A program made the position numbers and the translations under genes. From Labia minor (lineage: Eukaryota; Arthropoda; Insecta; Dermaptera; Spongiphoridae), in contig OY720346.1 of the NCBI GenBank assembly GCA_963082975.1, forward strand, positions 21,942,720 to 22,006,719: DNA of 64,000 nt, read 5' to 3'. Positions 24,800 through 36,600 of the stretch are shown here, piece after piece (within the stretch, counting starts at the first letter, position 1; each line of letters opens with the position of its first letter). A model generated the notes under the pieces. The model had not been told where the DNA came from. It saw only the letters and a list, made by a program, of their open reading frames with translations, and ran no database searches.

Positions 24800-25085
24800 G
24801 AAGACCATTATTGGAATATTTACATCCAATAACATCCAAATTTAATACATCCTACGAAAGGACAGTTACTAACGAGTCGGATAAATTCGGTGTTCTATAA
24901 TACCTTGATTTTCTTGATCGCAGGCGCTTCTTTTTTATCAAGAAGCTTCCCAATTTTGATCCTGGAGACTGGATAGACTCCTCCCCATGACTCCCAGCTA
25001 AAGAAATGCCCTTACTAGCCCAGAGACTTAAATCCGAGGATGTGGATAACACCCCCCCCCCTCTACGCTTCATGGCGTCCTAAGT
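24800..25085 (-). repeat. Family E copy 2
   Basis: Similar to 17393-17655. On the minus strand a 73-codon frame (25073-24852) stays open and contains IKKKRLRSRKSRYY. It begins near a run of thirteen C (plus strand). The product is unknown. It may be the tail of a transposon protein. Confidence 0.5.
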
Positions 25086-25089
25086 TTAA

Positions 25090-28000
25090 TAGAACTTCAG
25101 TAATTGGAGAATATTGTATATAATACTTACTGTTAGAGGTTTGGAAAACACAAATCACGGACATGAAACTTGTTCCTTTTAAAATAAAACAGAGATATTA
25201 TAAGATTTAAAATTTAATCAAATGCAACTAAATAAATAGTAATAATGACAAAGGTCACAGAGATGTTTTACTTGTTATATATTATTTGTAAAATTTAAAA
25301 TTTTATTATTTTTATGATTATTATAAAATGTTTTATTATAATTCTTTTAATTTCAAAAATTTTAACAAAATAATTTATATACATTGGATATTTATTAAAA
25401 ATTCACCTATATAATTCAATATTTTTATATTCCTATCAAACTCTGATCATCTCCATTTTTACCCATTTAGCAAAATCCCTTGTATTGAAAATTACGATGA
25501 ATTGTCTATTTTAAAGCTTTTTATTTATGACATATTAAATTTAATCTATTTATGTGATAAACATTTTATAGAGTATCATCTGTATATAAAATTGTTTGAT
25601 TAAATATAAAACCTACTAAAAATATTTATTTTCCAATTAAGTATATATATTTATATATATAATATAAAATTCCTTCTTTTTGTTTCCATAACAGTATGAA
25701 TAGAGTTCATAACTTCAAAGAAATACTACCCCAGGGAATAGTAAACATCCCTCTATTGCTCCTCTAGTGTTGGTTGTTAGCATACTTGTGTATCGAGGGA
25801 TATGAAACTATCTCTCAAGGGACAGTGACTTCCCCTTATGGTTGTGAATAACTCTAAGGGTTGTTTAACCATATGGACGAAAATCTGTTCCTTGCATTCT
25901 GATCAACTCAAAAATATGAATATCAAATCATAGATAGTTGCTAACTTACAAATATAAAGGAATTATTTTATTATATTAATCAACAATATTTATGGATACA
26001 TGATCTTATGTTCTGAATTATTGACCTAATTAAAGTTGCTTAATATATAACTTGGCTAACCAATAAGAAAATATTTGCATTGAAGTAGCATTTGTACCAA
26101 ATTAACGCCGAAGTTCTAAATGAATCTTAAGTTAAAATTCAAAATGGTGCAAATATTTATGGCCATTTCAATTTAACAAAAGTAATTTTTAGTATTTTTT
26201 AAAGCTAACAATTATTTCTTAAACAGGGGGGGGGGGTTAGATATGTAATTTTTATACCAAAAACATATATTCCAATGTAAAATGTTAAGTCTATAAAGAA
26301 TAAGGTGATAATGATAATACCATTGCATTGGACAAGCCGAGGACAAAATAAAATATTGTCGAGCCTGTCGCATCACCCGTGCCTCTAGTGAAGGAGTTAA
26401 AAAAGAATTCTCAACTCTTTCACACGGGGAAAAAAATAAAATTAATTGGGAAATGAACCCTGAAAATAAACTTCACCAAAGAGTGCAGTACGTTTGACTA
26501 TTAGTGCTTAGGCGATTCGCCTTGTAGAACCAAAATCGGAAAGAAATAATAACAAATCAAATTAATAAAAACATCCGATGCTAACATATGGATCTGCAAA
26601 GGAAAAATTAGGTTCACTTTTTTACAAATAAAAGAAAAATGTTCGTTGCCACGTTATAATATTTAATGAAAAGAAAATTAATATAAAATAAAAATAAAAT
26701 GAAATTAAATATAAAAATAAAAAGAAATAATAACTCAACACAGTTAACCAAGAACGTGGTTAACAAAAAATGGCGAATTCACAGTTAAAAAGGCCAAAAG
26801 CGTCTAAACAATATCAAGTCCAAATAACAAGTTCACAACAAGAAGTCCAAAATGCAAGTGAAGAGAACGCCTCTCCGAAGCTCAAGGCAGAAGCCTGGAG
26901 CCCAACATCAACAAAAGGCAGCAAGATGAAGTGAGTGGTCATATGACATATAGAGTCAAAACAGATACTGAACTCCCCACGTGGCTGAATATAAATATAC
27001 AAAAAAAAATATATATATATATAAAAAAAACTTATAAAAATTATATAAAAATAAATTGGTATTAAAATAAATAAATCTAAATCAGGGAGAGGCTTTAACA
27101 TGCATATTACAAAAAAATTTCGTTCTTGATGACCTTTTAGAATAAATGATTAATTGATTATTAAGCAATTGATAAGAAATTAAAAGTATTTTTGTATAAA
27201 AGGAAATTATTATATAATATAATTTCATTATCACAAAGGAGAATAAGAGTAAATATTTATCTTATTTTAAATACTTTAATGAAAATTCCTCCCCCTCTTA
27301 ATTTTATCTAAATGTCCATTTACAAAATGTAAATGAGTAAATGTTCATCAGTATTTTCAATTTAAAATATGATTAAATGGGAATTATTGAATTGAAATTG
27401 TTAGCACATGAGATAAATAATTAAAAAGAAAAATATTAATCTGGGTATTAAATTTACTGTTTTCGATCATATTATTCCAATTCTACAATTGCTAATTACA
27501 AGTTATTTATTAAATTAATATTTAACTAGAAATCAAAAAAAAATAATTGAAGAATAATATTAAATAGAAAAATATATATAAAAAAACAACTAATAATTAT
27601 AAATATTGTATATTCATGTAGGATGCATATATATTATTAATTTAAATTAATGAATATGTAGATTGTTTTATTAACACAATCCATTTTTATTTTTTCTCTT
27701 AAATAAATTTATAAATAATAATAAATTGAAAAAGAAAGTTGCATTTCTTTAATTAAATTCCAGATATCTTTTTTATTTTTATTTATTTGTTTTATCAAAT
27801 GGCGTCTATTGATAGGAAAAGTGAATTACAGGCAATATATAATAGGAATAAGAGAGTAAATTTTCGATTGAGACGTTTTGGAGCGTAAAAATATTCCGCC
27901 CAGGTCCACACGCGGTCGGCCACTTTGACACTCCCACCCCATATCACTTTTTTCAATTTTGTCGGTTAAACCACTCACCCAGCAAGATTATTAATTTATA

Positions 28001-28596
28001 TATAAAAATCCCATAGTAATGTTGAAAATCTACCAGAATATTTATAACCCACCCCTCTCTTTTAGTTAACTTTCATGATATTTTCAAATATACATTATAA
28101 TAAACAAGCATACATATATATATATATATATTTATATATAATTTGAATATAAATGTATCATTTTCAACTTTAAAGGAAATGTTTTAAAATCGTTGCCTTC
28201 CTATAAACGTATGTAGATACAAACATTTCTCATTATAAATAATTATATATATTATTATAATAAAATGAAATAAATATTTATTTAATCAATGAGGAAAAAG
28301 AGCAGTTTTGTATTATTTCATTAATTTCTACTTTATATTAGTCATTGATAAAATATTTAGTCTACGTTTAAATATAAAAAAAAGACATTTTAAGATAAAT
28401 AAATTATTAAAAAATTATAATTTAATAAATATGATTTAATAACTTTATTAAATTAATTAAAATGAGAAAAATATTTCAATATTAGGAATTAAAATAAAAA
28501 TTATATTTTATAATAATTATTGTTGACAATTGCTAGATTATTATTTTTATCTTCATTGTCCAACATACATAGTCATTATATTGAGCACTTGATATG
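25090..28596. other. Intronic AT-rich stretch
   Basis: Contains a poly-G run at about 26226-26235, a less AT-rich part at 26320-26960 (see the small ORF), and (TA)n runs. Blocks at 25730-25900 and 27890-27960 were not identified. Confidence 0.4.
26770..26934 (+). CDS. Candidate 54-residue ORF, unknown product
   Basis: ATG at 26770 in a fair start context (AAAAAATGG), stop TGA at 26932-26934. The peptide starts MANSQLKRPKASKQYQV and ends STKGSKMK. It is hydrophilic and rich in K, S, Q and E, without signal peptide or membrane segment. Local GC is higher than the surroundings. No family was recognised. It could be the start of a retroelement gag, a decayed exon, or chance. Confidence 0.25.
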   Translation: MANSQLKRPKASKQYQVQITSSQQEVQNASEENASPKLKAEAWSPTSTKGSKMK

Positions 28597-28597
28597 T

Positions 28598-28634
28598 AAA
28601 CAATACCTCCCTTACTATCGTCGGTCGGTAAAAA
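28598..28634 (-). repeat. Isolated terminal fragment of family A
   Basis: Only the outer 37 bp of the family (AACAATACCTCCC to CGTCGGTCGGTAAAAA), with unrelated AT-rich sequence on both sides. Confidence 0.7.
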
Positions 28635-28813
28635 TTTTAAATTCTGTGCCGACAAAAACCTTTATATCGGATGTTTGAAGATAATATTTATTCTATTTAA
28701 TTTATTTTTTAGTTAAGGAAAATTTAATTCAAATAAGTTTACCCAAAATCGGGATTTATACAAAATATTTTTTCAATTCCAAAATCAAAAATAAACTCAT
28801 ACAAGTCTACAAC

Positions 28814-29440
28814 AGGGATGGCAATTACATGGCACGCGAAAAAAATTTTCAGGCACGTCAAAAAATTTTAAAAATTAAGTAAAAAAATTCCTTATTTTCA
28901 AATAGTTTCTGGTTGTTATTTTTTTTCTAGCTGCCTTTGCATACGTACATATATATAATTGTTCTATAATTCTTATATATTCTTTAATGAGTTTTTAGTT
29001 TTGTGTTTAACTTTGAATGAAAATTTTTTTTCAAAAAAAACAAAAACTTCAAGATATTCGAAGCTTTAGATCCTCCTGGACGGCCGATTACGGTTTTTTT
29101 TAAACATGGGGATACGAGAAACTCGGTGGGGCCTTTGCTCTGAAATTATTGTATATCGAACGTCTTCTATTAAGCGACACTTGGAAACGAACCATAAAAA
29201 CATCGCCGAAAAACATATTGAAGAAAGATAAGAACTAATTTCTCAACGGTTAAAAAGAGCTGAAAATCAATCGAATTTATTATCAAAATTTGTAAAAACC
29301 AACAGCAATGTTACGGAAGCTAGTTTTGAAATTTCTTATTTGGTTGCTAAGAAATCCAAACCATTTTCTGATGGGGAGTTTATAAAAACGGTTATGTGTT
29401 AAAGGCGGCTAGTAGTTTGTTTCAGGATTTTAATAATAAA
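28814..29440 (+). pseudogene. hAT-type (BED zinc finger) transposase relic
   Basis: The plus-strand frame from about 29130 reads SEIIVYRTSSIKRHLETNHK, a BED/C2H2-like H-x(4)-H knuckle. It continues with SQRLKRAENQSNLLSKF, EASFEISYLVAKKSKPF and SDGEFIKTVMC. This order matches the N-terminal part of ZBED/GTF2IRD2-like hAT transposases (KRHYETKH... ASYEVAYLIAKHGKPFTDGEF). Stops, for example after the 'EKHIEER' segment, mark it as dead. A CAGGGATGGCAATTAC hAT-like end lies at 28814. A similar ACGCGAAAAAAATT phrase recurs in direct orientation near 29640, and no matching 3' end was found. Confidence 0.7.
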
Positions 29441-29444
29441 CAAC

Positions 29445-32400
29445 AAACCAATTGTAAGAATTTTCTATGATAATTATTAATAAAATTTATATAATTTTTA
29501 TAAAATCTTTATATTTAATTAATGTTATCACATGATCTCTAATATTACAATTTATTTCCTTTTTTTTATTGTTAATCAATTTTATTTTATCAATTAATAT
29601 AATCCATTAAAAAATGCATATAAATAAAAGGTAATCGGGCACGCGAAAAAAATTGCATTTAAATTTCGTTTATTTTTGCACTTTGACCAAATCCAATCCA
29701 AGTTCAGAAATATGCACAATTCGGATTAAAATCAATTCCAAAAAGTTTATTAAAATTTAAATCTAGTCGGTTTTAAATAATCTCTAATATAATAAAATAT
29801 AATAAAAATAAAATTTTCTTTTCAAAATATTATAACCGGGATTCTTTTAACATTGATTTTCTAAAATTCATTATAAGATTAATTAATGAAAATTGAGAAC
29901 ACAATATCATCATTATCAATATAATTAATTAAATTTCAATAGGGGTAGTAGACGTACGAATGATTTTGTTTAAATACATTCTCTAACAATAGAATTGGTT
30001 TGTATTTCACGGTCTCTTCATTGCGTGTCTCGGCTGAAGGAAAGAGACAGATGGGATGGCCGGATGAGCATGGCCACGAAACCCATCGAAAAGGGGTTGG
30101 GAATCGAATTAGAGAGGGTGGATCATGTTGCAAGATGTAAGTTCTGCTGAAAAGATAGGATTAAAATTGATAGGGTGATCCCGAGTATTAAAGGAGACAG
30201 ATGACAAGGGAGTTGACTAGGTTATGAAAATATATATATATATATATATAAATAAAATGAAAAAAATGTAAAGAAAGATGGTACAACCTGAAAGAGGTTT
30301 GTTGCTCCTGTATTTTGTCTTGATTAAAATGACATCCATGATCCATGAGAAAGTCTCATAAGTAAACAACGACCAATTGTTATTTTAAACGGATAATAAA
30401 CCATTATTTATTTATTTATTTATTTATTTTTGTTTATCTAGAAGGGATTTATTAATGGTAATTCCCAGAAGCAACCACTTTAGATATTTTATTGATCCAA
30501 TCCACTCTTTTAATTCAAACTAAACAAAAAGGTTACGGGTTTACTAAATTACACATGATAAATTTATATTTTGTAAATATTTTTACCTATCTATCTCTTA
30601 ATCTCTCATTCTCGCCCAATTTTTTTTTTTTTTCAACTATATTTTAGAGATATTAATTTTTCGGAAAAAACATTTTTTTATTTTTGATATCGTTTTATCA
30701 AAACGAATGACATTCCACAAACCCCACTAATTTATTATCTGTCACCTCTAGTAATCGAATATTATTGTATGATCGATTTTTAATCAATATTAATATCAGG
30801 TTTCAAAAAAAAAAAATATTATTACTAATAAAATACATATCAGAAAATAGAACAGCGATATTAAATTATCCTGTATATCAATTAGTAAATTTACCCACAA
30901 TGTGGTTTTCCATTGGCATCAACTAATTGACATATAGAAATTTAGGATACTTGCTGTGCCCTTTTACCTCCCTCCAATCTCTCTTCTCTTTGTTCCAACC
31001 TTCCGCCACCATTTCTCGTTTTCCTCTTTATTCAATTGGAATAACCACATTCCAATCCATTATCTTAAATTTAGACACTGGCAATCAAAAATGGATCGGA
31101 TTCAAATTTATAATAAAATAAGATGATGTACTTTTAAACATTCATTCAATTTAATGATTTAATAGAAAACTAAATTTGTTATTCAATCCGAATGTTATAT
31201 ATATATATCACAAATACAAAATCCAATAACAAAAAAAAAAAACAATTCGTATTGGAATAGATTAAACAAAGAATAATAATAAAAATTTAAATTATTAAGA
31301 CATTTTTTAATCGATAAAAAATCTCGATTATTTAATTAACATATTACCCTCTATCAACTTTTAAAACCGTTAGACACGATTAAACATGAAAATAAGCAAC
31401 AAGTTATTTTCCTCCAAACATTCCTAACCTACGCCATCTCAATACAATCATAATCACCTAATTACCTTAATTTTGGTATTAAATTACTTCTTGATTCAAG
31501 TATTATATTCCAATTAGTCTCCATATAATTAAATCCTTTAAAAGGATTAATACATATGTGTGTATGTCATAACTTGTTTTAATTTTTTGATTATAATTAA
31601 TAAGTTCACTCGGAATAACTATGAAGACCTTTATCCCCCTCCTCATTATTTATTAATATTTTAAAATCCTATTTATAAAATTTTAAAATTATTTATTTTT
31701 AAAAATATTTTAAATTAAAAATCAAACTAGAAAGATATTCGATTATAAATTATAATATTTTAAATTATCTATAAATAATAATTTTTGTTATTATATGTTG
31801 AATATTTATATTAAAATGGGCATATTTCATTCAATGTGAATCTTATGTCACAAAATGTCATGTCAAAATATTATAATATAATTATTTTCTGAAATATAGA
31901 AATATATAGAACATTTCATTTTCCCATTATTTTTATTTGGATATTATATTTTGGAGTTCGGTTTGTAGAAAATTAATTTTTGTATTTCACTTTTACAGAG
32001 CTTTCTAAAAAAAATTTTCACATGCAATGGGCGAGTGTTAGTAGGCTAAAAACAAAAACAAATTAACGTTCTTTTTAGAGTGAGCCATTTTGAGAATTCA
32101 CCATTTCACTGGATTTCAAAGTGAATAAAAAACATTTGAATAAAAGAATCCTTAACTTAACAGTCGAAATGCTAATAAAGTCAATATGTTAATAAACTTC
32201 AAACTTTACCGAGTGTTTAATTAAAAATTATTCTTATTAAGTTTAATTTTAGTTTACAAAATTTATTATTATGATTCAGCTGTTAAACCTATTAATTTCA
32301 TGATGAAATGTGTTTAATCAAAGTTAAAGTTGTTTTTGATAAAATTACAAAAAGGTGTAGAATCAATGATGTATAAAATGTAAAGTCGTATATACGGTCA

Positions 32401-32455
32401 TCCGAATTTAATTAAAAAGTTTCTTCCTCTTACTTCATCCAGTAACTATTATATA
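29445..32455. other. Intronic AT-rich stretch
   Basis: A GC-richer block at about 30000-30210, followed by a (TA)n run, resembles 23600-23870 weakly. Nothing else was recognised. Open frames at 30927-31121 and on the opposite strand at 29936-30133 show no family features. Confidence 0.4.
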
Positions 32456-32459
32456 TCGT

Positions 32460-32745
32460 CTCCATATTGTGATACCCATGAAGAAATTTTTGGTCAAGCG
32501 AGGAGCGGTATCATTCACCATACTCTCCTGACATGGCCTCCGCAGAGGTCATTTTGTTTCTCAAACTCGTAACAGTGATCAAAGGAAAACGCTTTTTGGA
32601 TGTTAAAGACGTCAAGAAGAACGTGACGTTGACATTGAGCCTTCCAAAAAAAACATTAAAAGTTGTTTTAACAACTTGTACAGCGGAGCAAAGAAGTGTA
32701 TTAAGGCAGATAAAGATTACTTCTAAACATATTATTTATATTTAA
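32460..32745 (+). pseudogene. Mariner-type transposase C-terminal relic
   Basis: In the plus strand YSPDMASAEVILFLKL and VIKGKRFLDVKDVKKNV correspond to the 'YSPDLAP-DFFLFPKLK' block with the third catalytic Asp, and to the following region. After a frameshift the tail resembles the C terminus with CIKADKDY. Upstream transposase parts and terminal repeats were not found, so this is an old fragment. Confidence 0.7.
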
Positions 32746-32967
32746 ATGAGTAAACATATATAAACAATAAATTATTTTATTTAAATAATAATTAATATTC
32801 TATTTCTAAAATTAGGTTTTATTGATCATCGAGTCTGCCTAAAAATTTAATTATTTTTTAGTCTGATTTAGCCATTATTAAATTATTGAATTTAGTAAGG
32901 TTCGATCTCACATTAAGCTGATGCTTATAATAAATTATTGTCCTTAGGTACATTTTGCGATTCATTT

Positions 32968-33592
32968 TAACCGACCGACGATAGTAAGGGAGGTATTGTT
33001 TTCACACCAAATTTCACATGTGGAGATTTTTACATATCTCCACGAATCATGCATTTTCTTAACAGAAAAAAGTATTTTTAGCATGATGTCTGTCCGTCCG
33101 TCCGTCCGTATAGATGTGTACAACCTGAACGGCTGAACGGATTTTGATGAAATTTGGTATATTTACTTAATGCATCAGTGGGATGAATTGATCAACTTTT
33201 GGTGCAAATCCGGAAACCGGAAGTGGTAGTATTAGCGATCGACGATAGGAAGGAAAGGGTTATTTTCATACCAAATTTCACATGAGGAGATTTTTTACAT
33301 ATTATCACGAATCATTCACTTTGCATTGGTTTTATACTCGAGAAAAATCATCTTTATTAGTTTTTTCTTAATTAAAATTATATGACATCATCCAGCCATT
33401 CATGACGTCACAGCCTGGTCTTACATATATATTATAAATAAAATAAAATTAAAAATATTTATGTTATATCCATATCAGTTTTTTATTACATTAATAGATA
33501 TATTAAAATTATTTGAAATTGTTTCTGTAGCTGGAAATTAATTTACTTCAAACCGTCGGTCGGTTCGGACCTGGCCACAGGTCAACTTATTC
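32968..33592 (+). repeat. Family A, full-length reference copy
   Basis: Begins ACCGACCGACGATAGTAAGG. Shows both internal units (from 32970 and from about 33235), a (GTCC)n tract near 33090, and the CRE-type pair at 33383 (TGACATCA) and 33403 (TGACGTCA). It ends with CGTCGGTCGGTT, a GACCTG-GCCA-CAGGTC hairpin and AACTTATT. Confidence 0.93.
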
Positions 33593-33728
33593 TTAATTTA
33601 AAATTATATGACGTCACCCAGGCCTTCATGACGTCTCAGCCAGCTAAACTTATATATTATAAATAAAATAAAATTAAAAATATTTATGTTATATCTAGAT
33701 CTGTTTTTATTCAACTTATTGTATTTTA
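33593..33728 (+). repeat. Family A, internally deleted copy in tandem
   Basis: Directly follows the full copy. It contains the 3' part with TGACGTCA at 33609 and TGACGTCT at 33629, skips the CGTCGGTCGGT region and ends in CAACTTATT. Confidence 0.75.
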
Positions 33729-33813
33729 ACATTGAAACATTTCTCCTGCTATATTTCTATTTTATATTCAAAAATAAATAACTTAAAATAACATAATTAT
33801 TACTTGAAAAGGA
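33725..33813 (+). repeat. Segment X, duplicated at 35501-35597
   Basis: About 90 bp from TATTTTAACATTGAAACA to ACATAATTATTACTTG recurs at 35501-35597, which carries a small internal insertion. Both copies touch family A fragments, so the duplication probably arose by rearrangement between them. Confidence 0.75.
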
Positions 33814-34196
33814 AGGAAATCATTTATTGTTTTTATTTATGAAGAAATAAGAAAAAATTGAATAAGTTTGATGAAATGTAAAATTAATTTTTTATAAATT
33901 TAAAAATAATATCCCGGGTAGCGAGTAGATTCTTTTCTATAAACCCAGTAGAAAGAATTCTATTTCAGGGATTGGCCTCCCTGCCCTCACGTGAGCTCAT
34001 GATTTCTTCTAAATGCCTCTTCTACCTGGAGGAATCATGTCCTTTACCCGTTGACTCCTTTTAATCCATTCCCTCCCCCCTCCCCTGATCATTAAAAAAA
34101 AATCAAATTTATTTGGATGAAGGAGAATACCTAGCATAGATTCATTAAAAAGAAAAAAAAATTGAAATCTTGTCTTTTATAGGAGACTCTTTAGAG

Positions 34197-34432
34197 CAGG
34201 GGTGAGCAACCTTTTTTAACCCACGGGCCAATTTAAATTTTAAAATTTTGTGGCGGGCCGCACTTACTAACAATTTACAAAGCTTTATATATATATACTA
34301 ATAAACATTATAATATTGTTTATAAATAATCGAGACGAATAATAAAATTCTATTTTAGAAATGCTCGGCGGGCCGCAGAAAAACATTTAAAGGGCCGCAT
34401 GCGGCCCGCGGGCCGCGGGTTGCTCATCCCTG
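34197..34432. mobile_element. hAT MITE, 236 bp, with intact 8-bp target duplication
   Basis: Starts CAGGGGTGAGCAACC and ends GGTTGCTCATCCCTG, imperfect inverted repeats of hAT type. CTTTAGAG is present directly on both sides (34189-34196 and 34433-34440). Internal GGGCCGC-rich parts are inverted relative to each other. It has no coding capacity. The target itself was palindromic (AGGAGACTC TTTA GAGTCTCCT). Confidence 0.92.
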
Positions 34433-34448
34433 CTTTAGAGTCTCCTAT

Positions 34449-34491
34449 ATATATTTGAATTAACCCCCTTCGGGGGTTAATTCAAATATAT
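34449..34491. repeat. Perfect 20-bp-arm hairpin with 3-base loop
   Basis: Arms 34449-34468 and 34472-34491 are perfect reverse complements around TTC, with a CCCCC/GGGGG core at the tip. It lies 9 bp right of the hAT MITE target duplication. No flanking gene uses it visibly. Confidence 0.9.
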
Positions 34492-34939
34492 CCAGATTAC
34501 GTCAATTCTCCAACTAGCAAAACCCTCTATATTCACGAGTGAGACATGTCTTATGTGCCTCTGAGAGGACCCACCTCTCCTACGCTTCACATTAGTAAAA
34601 ATTTGGAACTCATATTTATAGAACGATTTGGAGAATTAGAAAAAACCAATCAAATCAATGTTTTTCATTTTATTAAAATTTTTGACTAAATCTTGTAAAT
34701 TGTGACCAAGACAAAGCTATTGACCATAATTTTAGCCAGATTCTAAATAAAATTGATTTTTCGTATCATTAAATGGAAATTTTTAATTAATTTTAATATC
34801 GGTTTATTTTTACAGTTCAACAAAAATATTGCCTCATAACAACAAGTAAAACCTATACGAATCGATTCATTATGAAACGTAGATTCTTTTTCACTACTAT
34901 TATATAATTTTACGATGCTTCGTTGATTAAATATTAATT

Positions 34940-35170
34940 ATTGAATTTTGACAGATTGAAAACATTTGCCGCCATGTTGAACCCCCACCGCCACCTCACC
35001 TCACCTCCCACCCAGCCACCCTCCCTCCTGGCCTGCCTGTCTGCCTGCTTCGAGCGCATTCGGTTGATTCAGTTCCCATTCCCTTTCCAGTGGAAGACGT
35101 TGACCGGCCTCACCACCGAAATCGTCCCTCAATCAAGAATTAATTGTAAATTTATTTATTCTTATTAATT
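34940..35170 (+). other. GC-rich pyrimidine-rich island with a well-placed ATG
   Basis: About 160 bp of C-rich DNA. GCCGCCATG at 34968-34976 is a strong start context. The frame continues for 65 codons to a stop near 35166 (MLNPHRHLTSPPTQPPSLLA, then SACFERIRLIQFPFPF). No domain, and proline-rich low complexity. It may be a CpG-like regulatory block, a first exon, or a mobile fragment. It lies inside the BBOX intron. Confidence 0.3.
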
Positions 35171-35500
35171 TAAAAGAAGTTTAATAAATTTTAGAAAAGA
35201 GATTCAAATTAAAATTGAATTTTATAAATGATAGATTTATAACTTTTTACTGATATATTAATTATATATATTTAATAAATTTCGCCCCCACCTCCAATGC
35301 CTTGCTTCTTGGTGACCTTGAAGGGGACAGCATAGCAATGCTGCATTGCTTACCCCCAATGAATGAGATATAATTTCGACTTCGTTAAATGAAATTAATT
35401 ATACTACGTATTATATGACGAATAATAATAAATTAATACGAATTATTTTAATAAATCGATTTAACCAACTTTTTCATCCAATTCACATTTCTTCTTTTTT

Positions 35501-35597
35501 CTATTTTAACATTGAAACATTTCTCCTGCTATTCTATTCTATTTTCAAATTTTATATTCAAAAATAAATAACTTAAAACAACATAATTATTACTTGT
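35501..35597 (+). repeat. Segment X, second copy
   Basis: See 33725-33813. It ends exactly where family A sequence resumes. Confidence 0.75.
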
Positions 35598-35882
35598 CAT
35601 CCAGCCATACTTTACGTCACAGCCTGGTCTTACTTATATATTATAAATAAAATAAAATTAAAAATATTTATGTTATATCCACATCTGTTTTTACCACATT
35701 TTACTTAACTTGTATTCTTGTCTGTGTGTTTATATGGGTCAAATCTTGCAATCGATTTTTCGACGACTTCCAATTTATTACATTAATAGATATATTAAAA
35801 TTATTTGAAATTGTTTCTGTAGCTGGAAATTAATTTACTTCAAACCGTCGGTCGGTTCGGACCTGGCCACAGGTCAACTTAT
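35597..35882 (+). repeat. Family A, truncated copy with nested family F insert
   Basis: 3' half only. It keeps the second site of the CRE-type pair as TTACGTCA at 35612, and the first site lies in the junction. About 88 bp at 35690-35777 (TTGTCTGTGTGTTTATATGG and around) is absent from other copies and resembles family F. It ends CGTCGGTCGGTT...CAACTTATT. Confidence 0.85.
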
Positions 35883-36600
35883 TATATAATAGATTATCAT
35901 AAGGTTTATTACTAAAATCTTAAATTTAAAAAAATAAAAATATATTTATTTCCCCTTGACCATTCTTGTTTTAGATATTGGGATTCTTTTTAAGTTTTAT
36001 AGCAAAATATATATACGTATTATTATTAACTAATATAAATATATATGTCCATAATATATGTATTGGGAATGGAATAATCTATCTACTCACCATTAACAAC
36101 AAACTAATTACATTCTAAATAAGCAAATAATATAATTTCCTATTTTCATTCGTAAACAAAGGATTCGTTTTAAACAAGTTTATATTTCTACAATATTGAA
36201 TTTGAGTAAATTGGGTTAAAATAACGAAAAGATATTTTCACCGCAAATAACGCTCTTTACATTTCATTTACTCTTATATTTGTATTCGATTTTATTATTT
36301 TCTTTTTTTAGATCAGCTTATAACATCTTTAAATATTTTTTACTAACGTATAAATATAAAACTCATGTCAAACTTAACTTTATAACCTATTTACAAAGAA
36401 TCATTTTATATTGTTAAAAAAAAAGATTGGCAGCCAAATTTGTTATTGCCATGTTTAAAGAATTGAAAAATAAAATAAAATTTCTTTTAATCAATTTATC
36501 AAAGTTTCGGTCCTTGACAAGTCTCAAAAATTATTATTTTTCAAGGACACTAATGAGATAAGCATTCATAAATAAGTAACAATATAAATGTAGAAAATAT

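Noticed and set aside
34060..34090. Second G-quadruplex at CCCTCCCCCCTCCCC
   Set aside because: Only three separate runs of C. A four-run quadruplex would need splitting the middle run without a loop.
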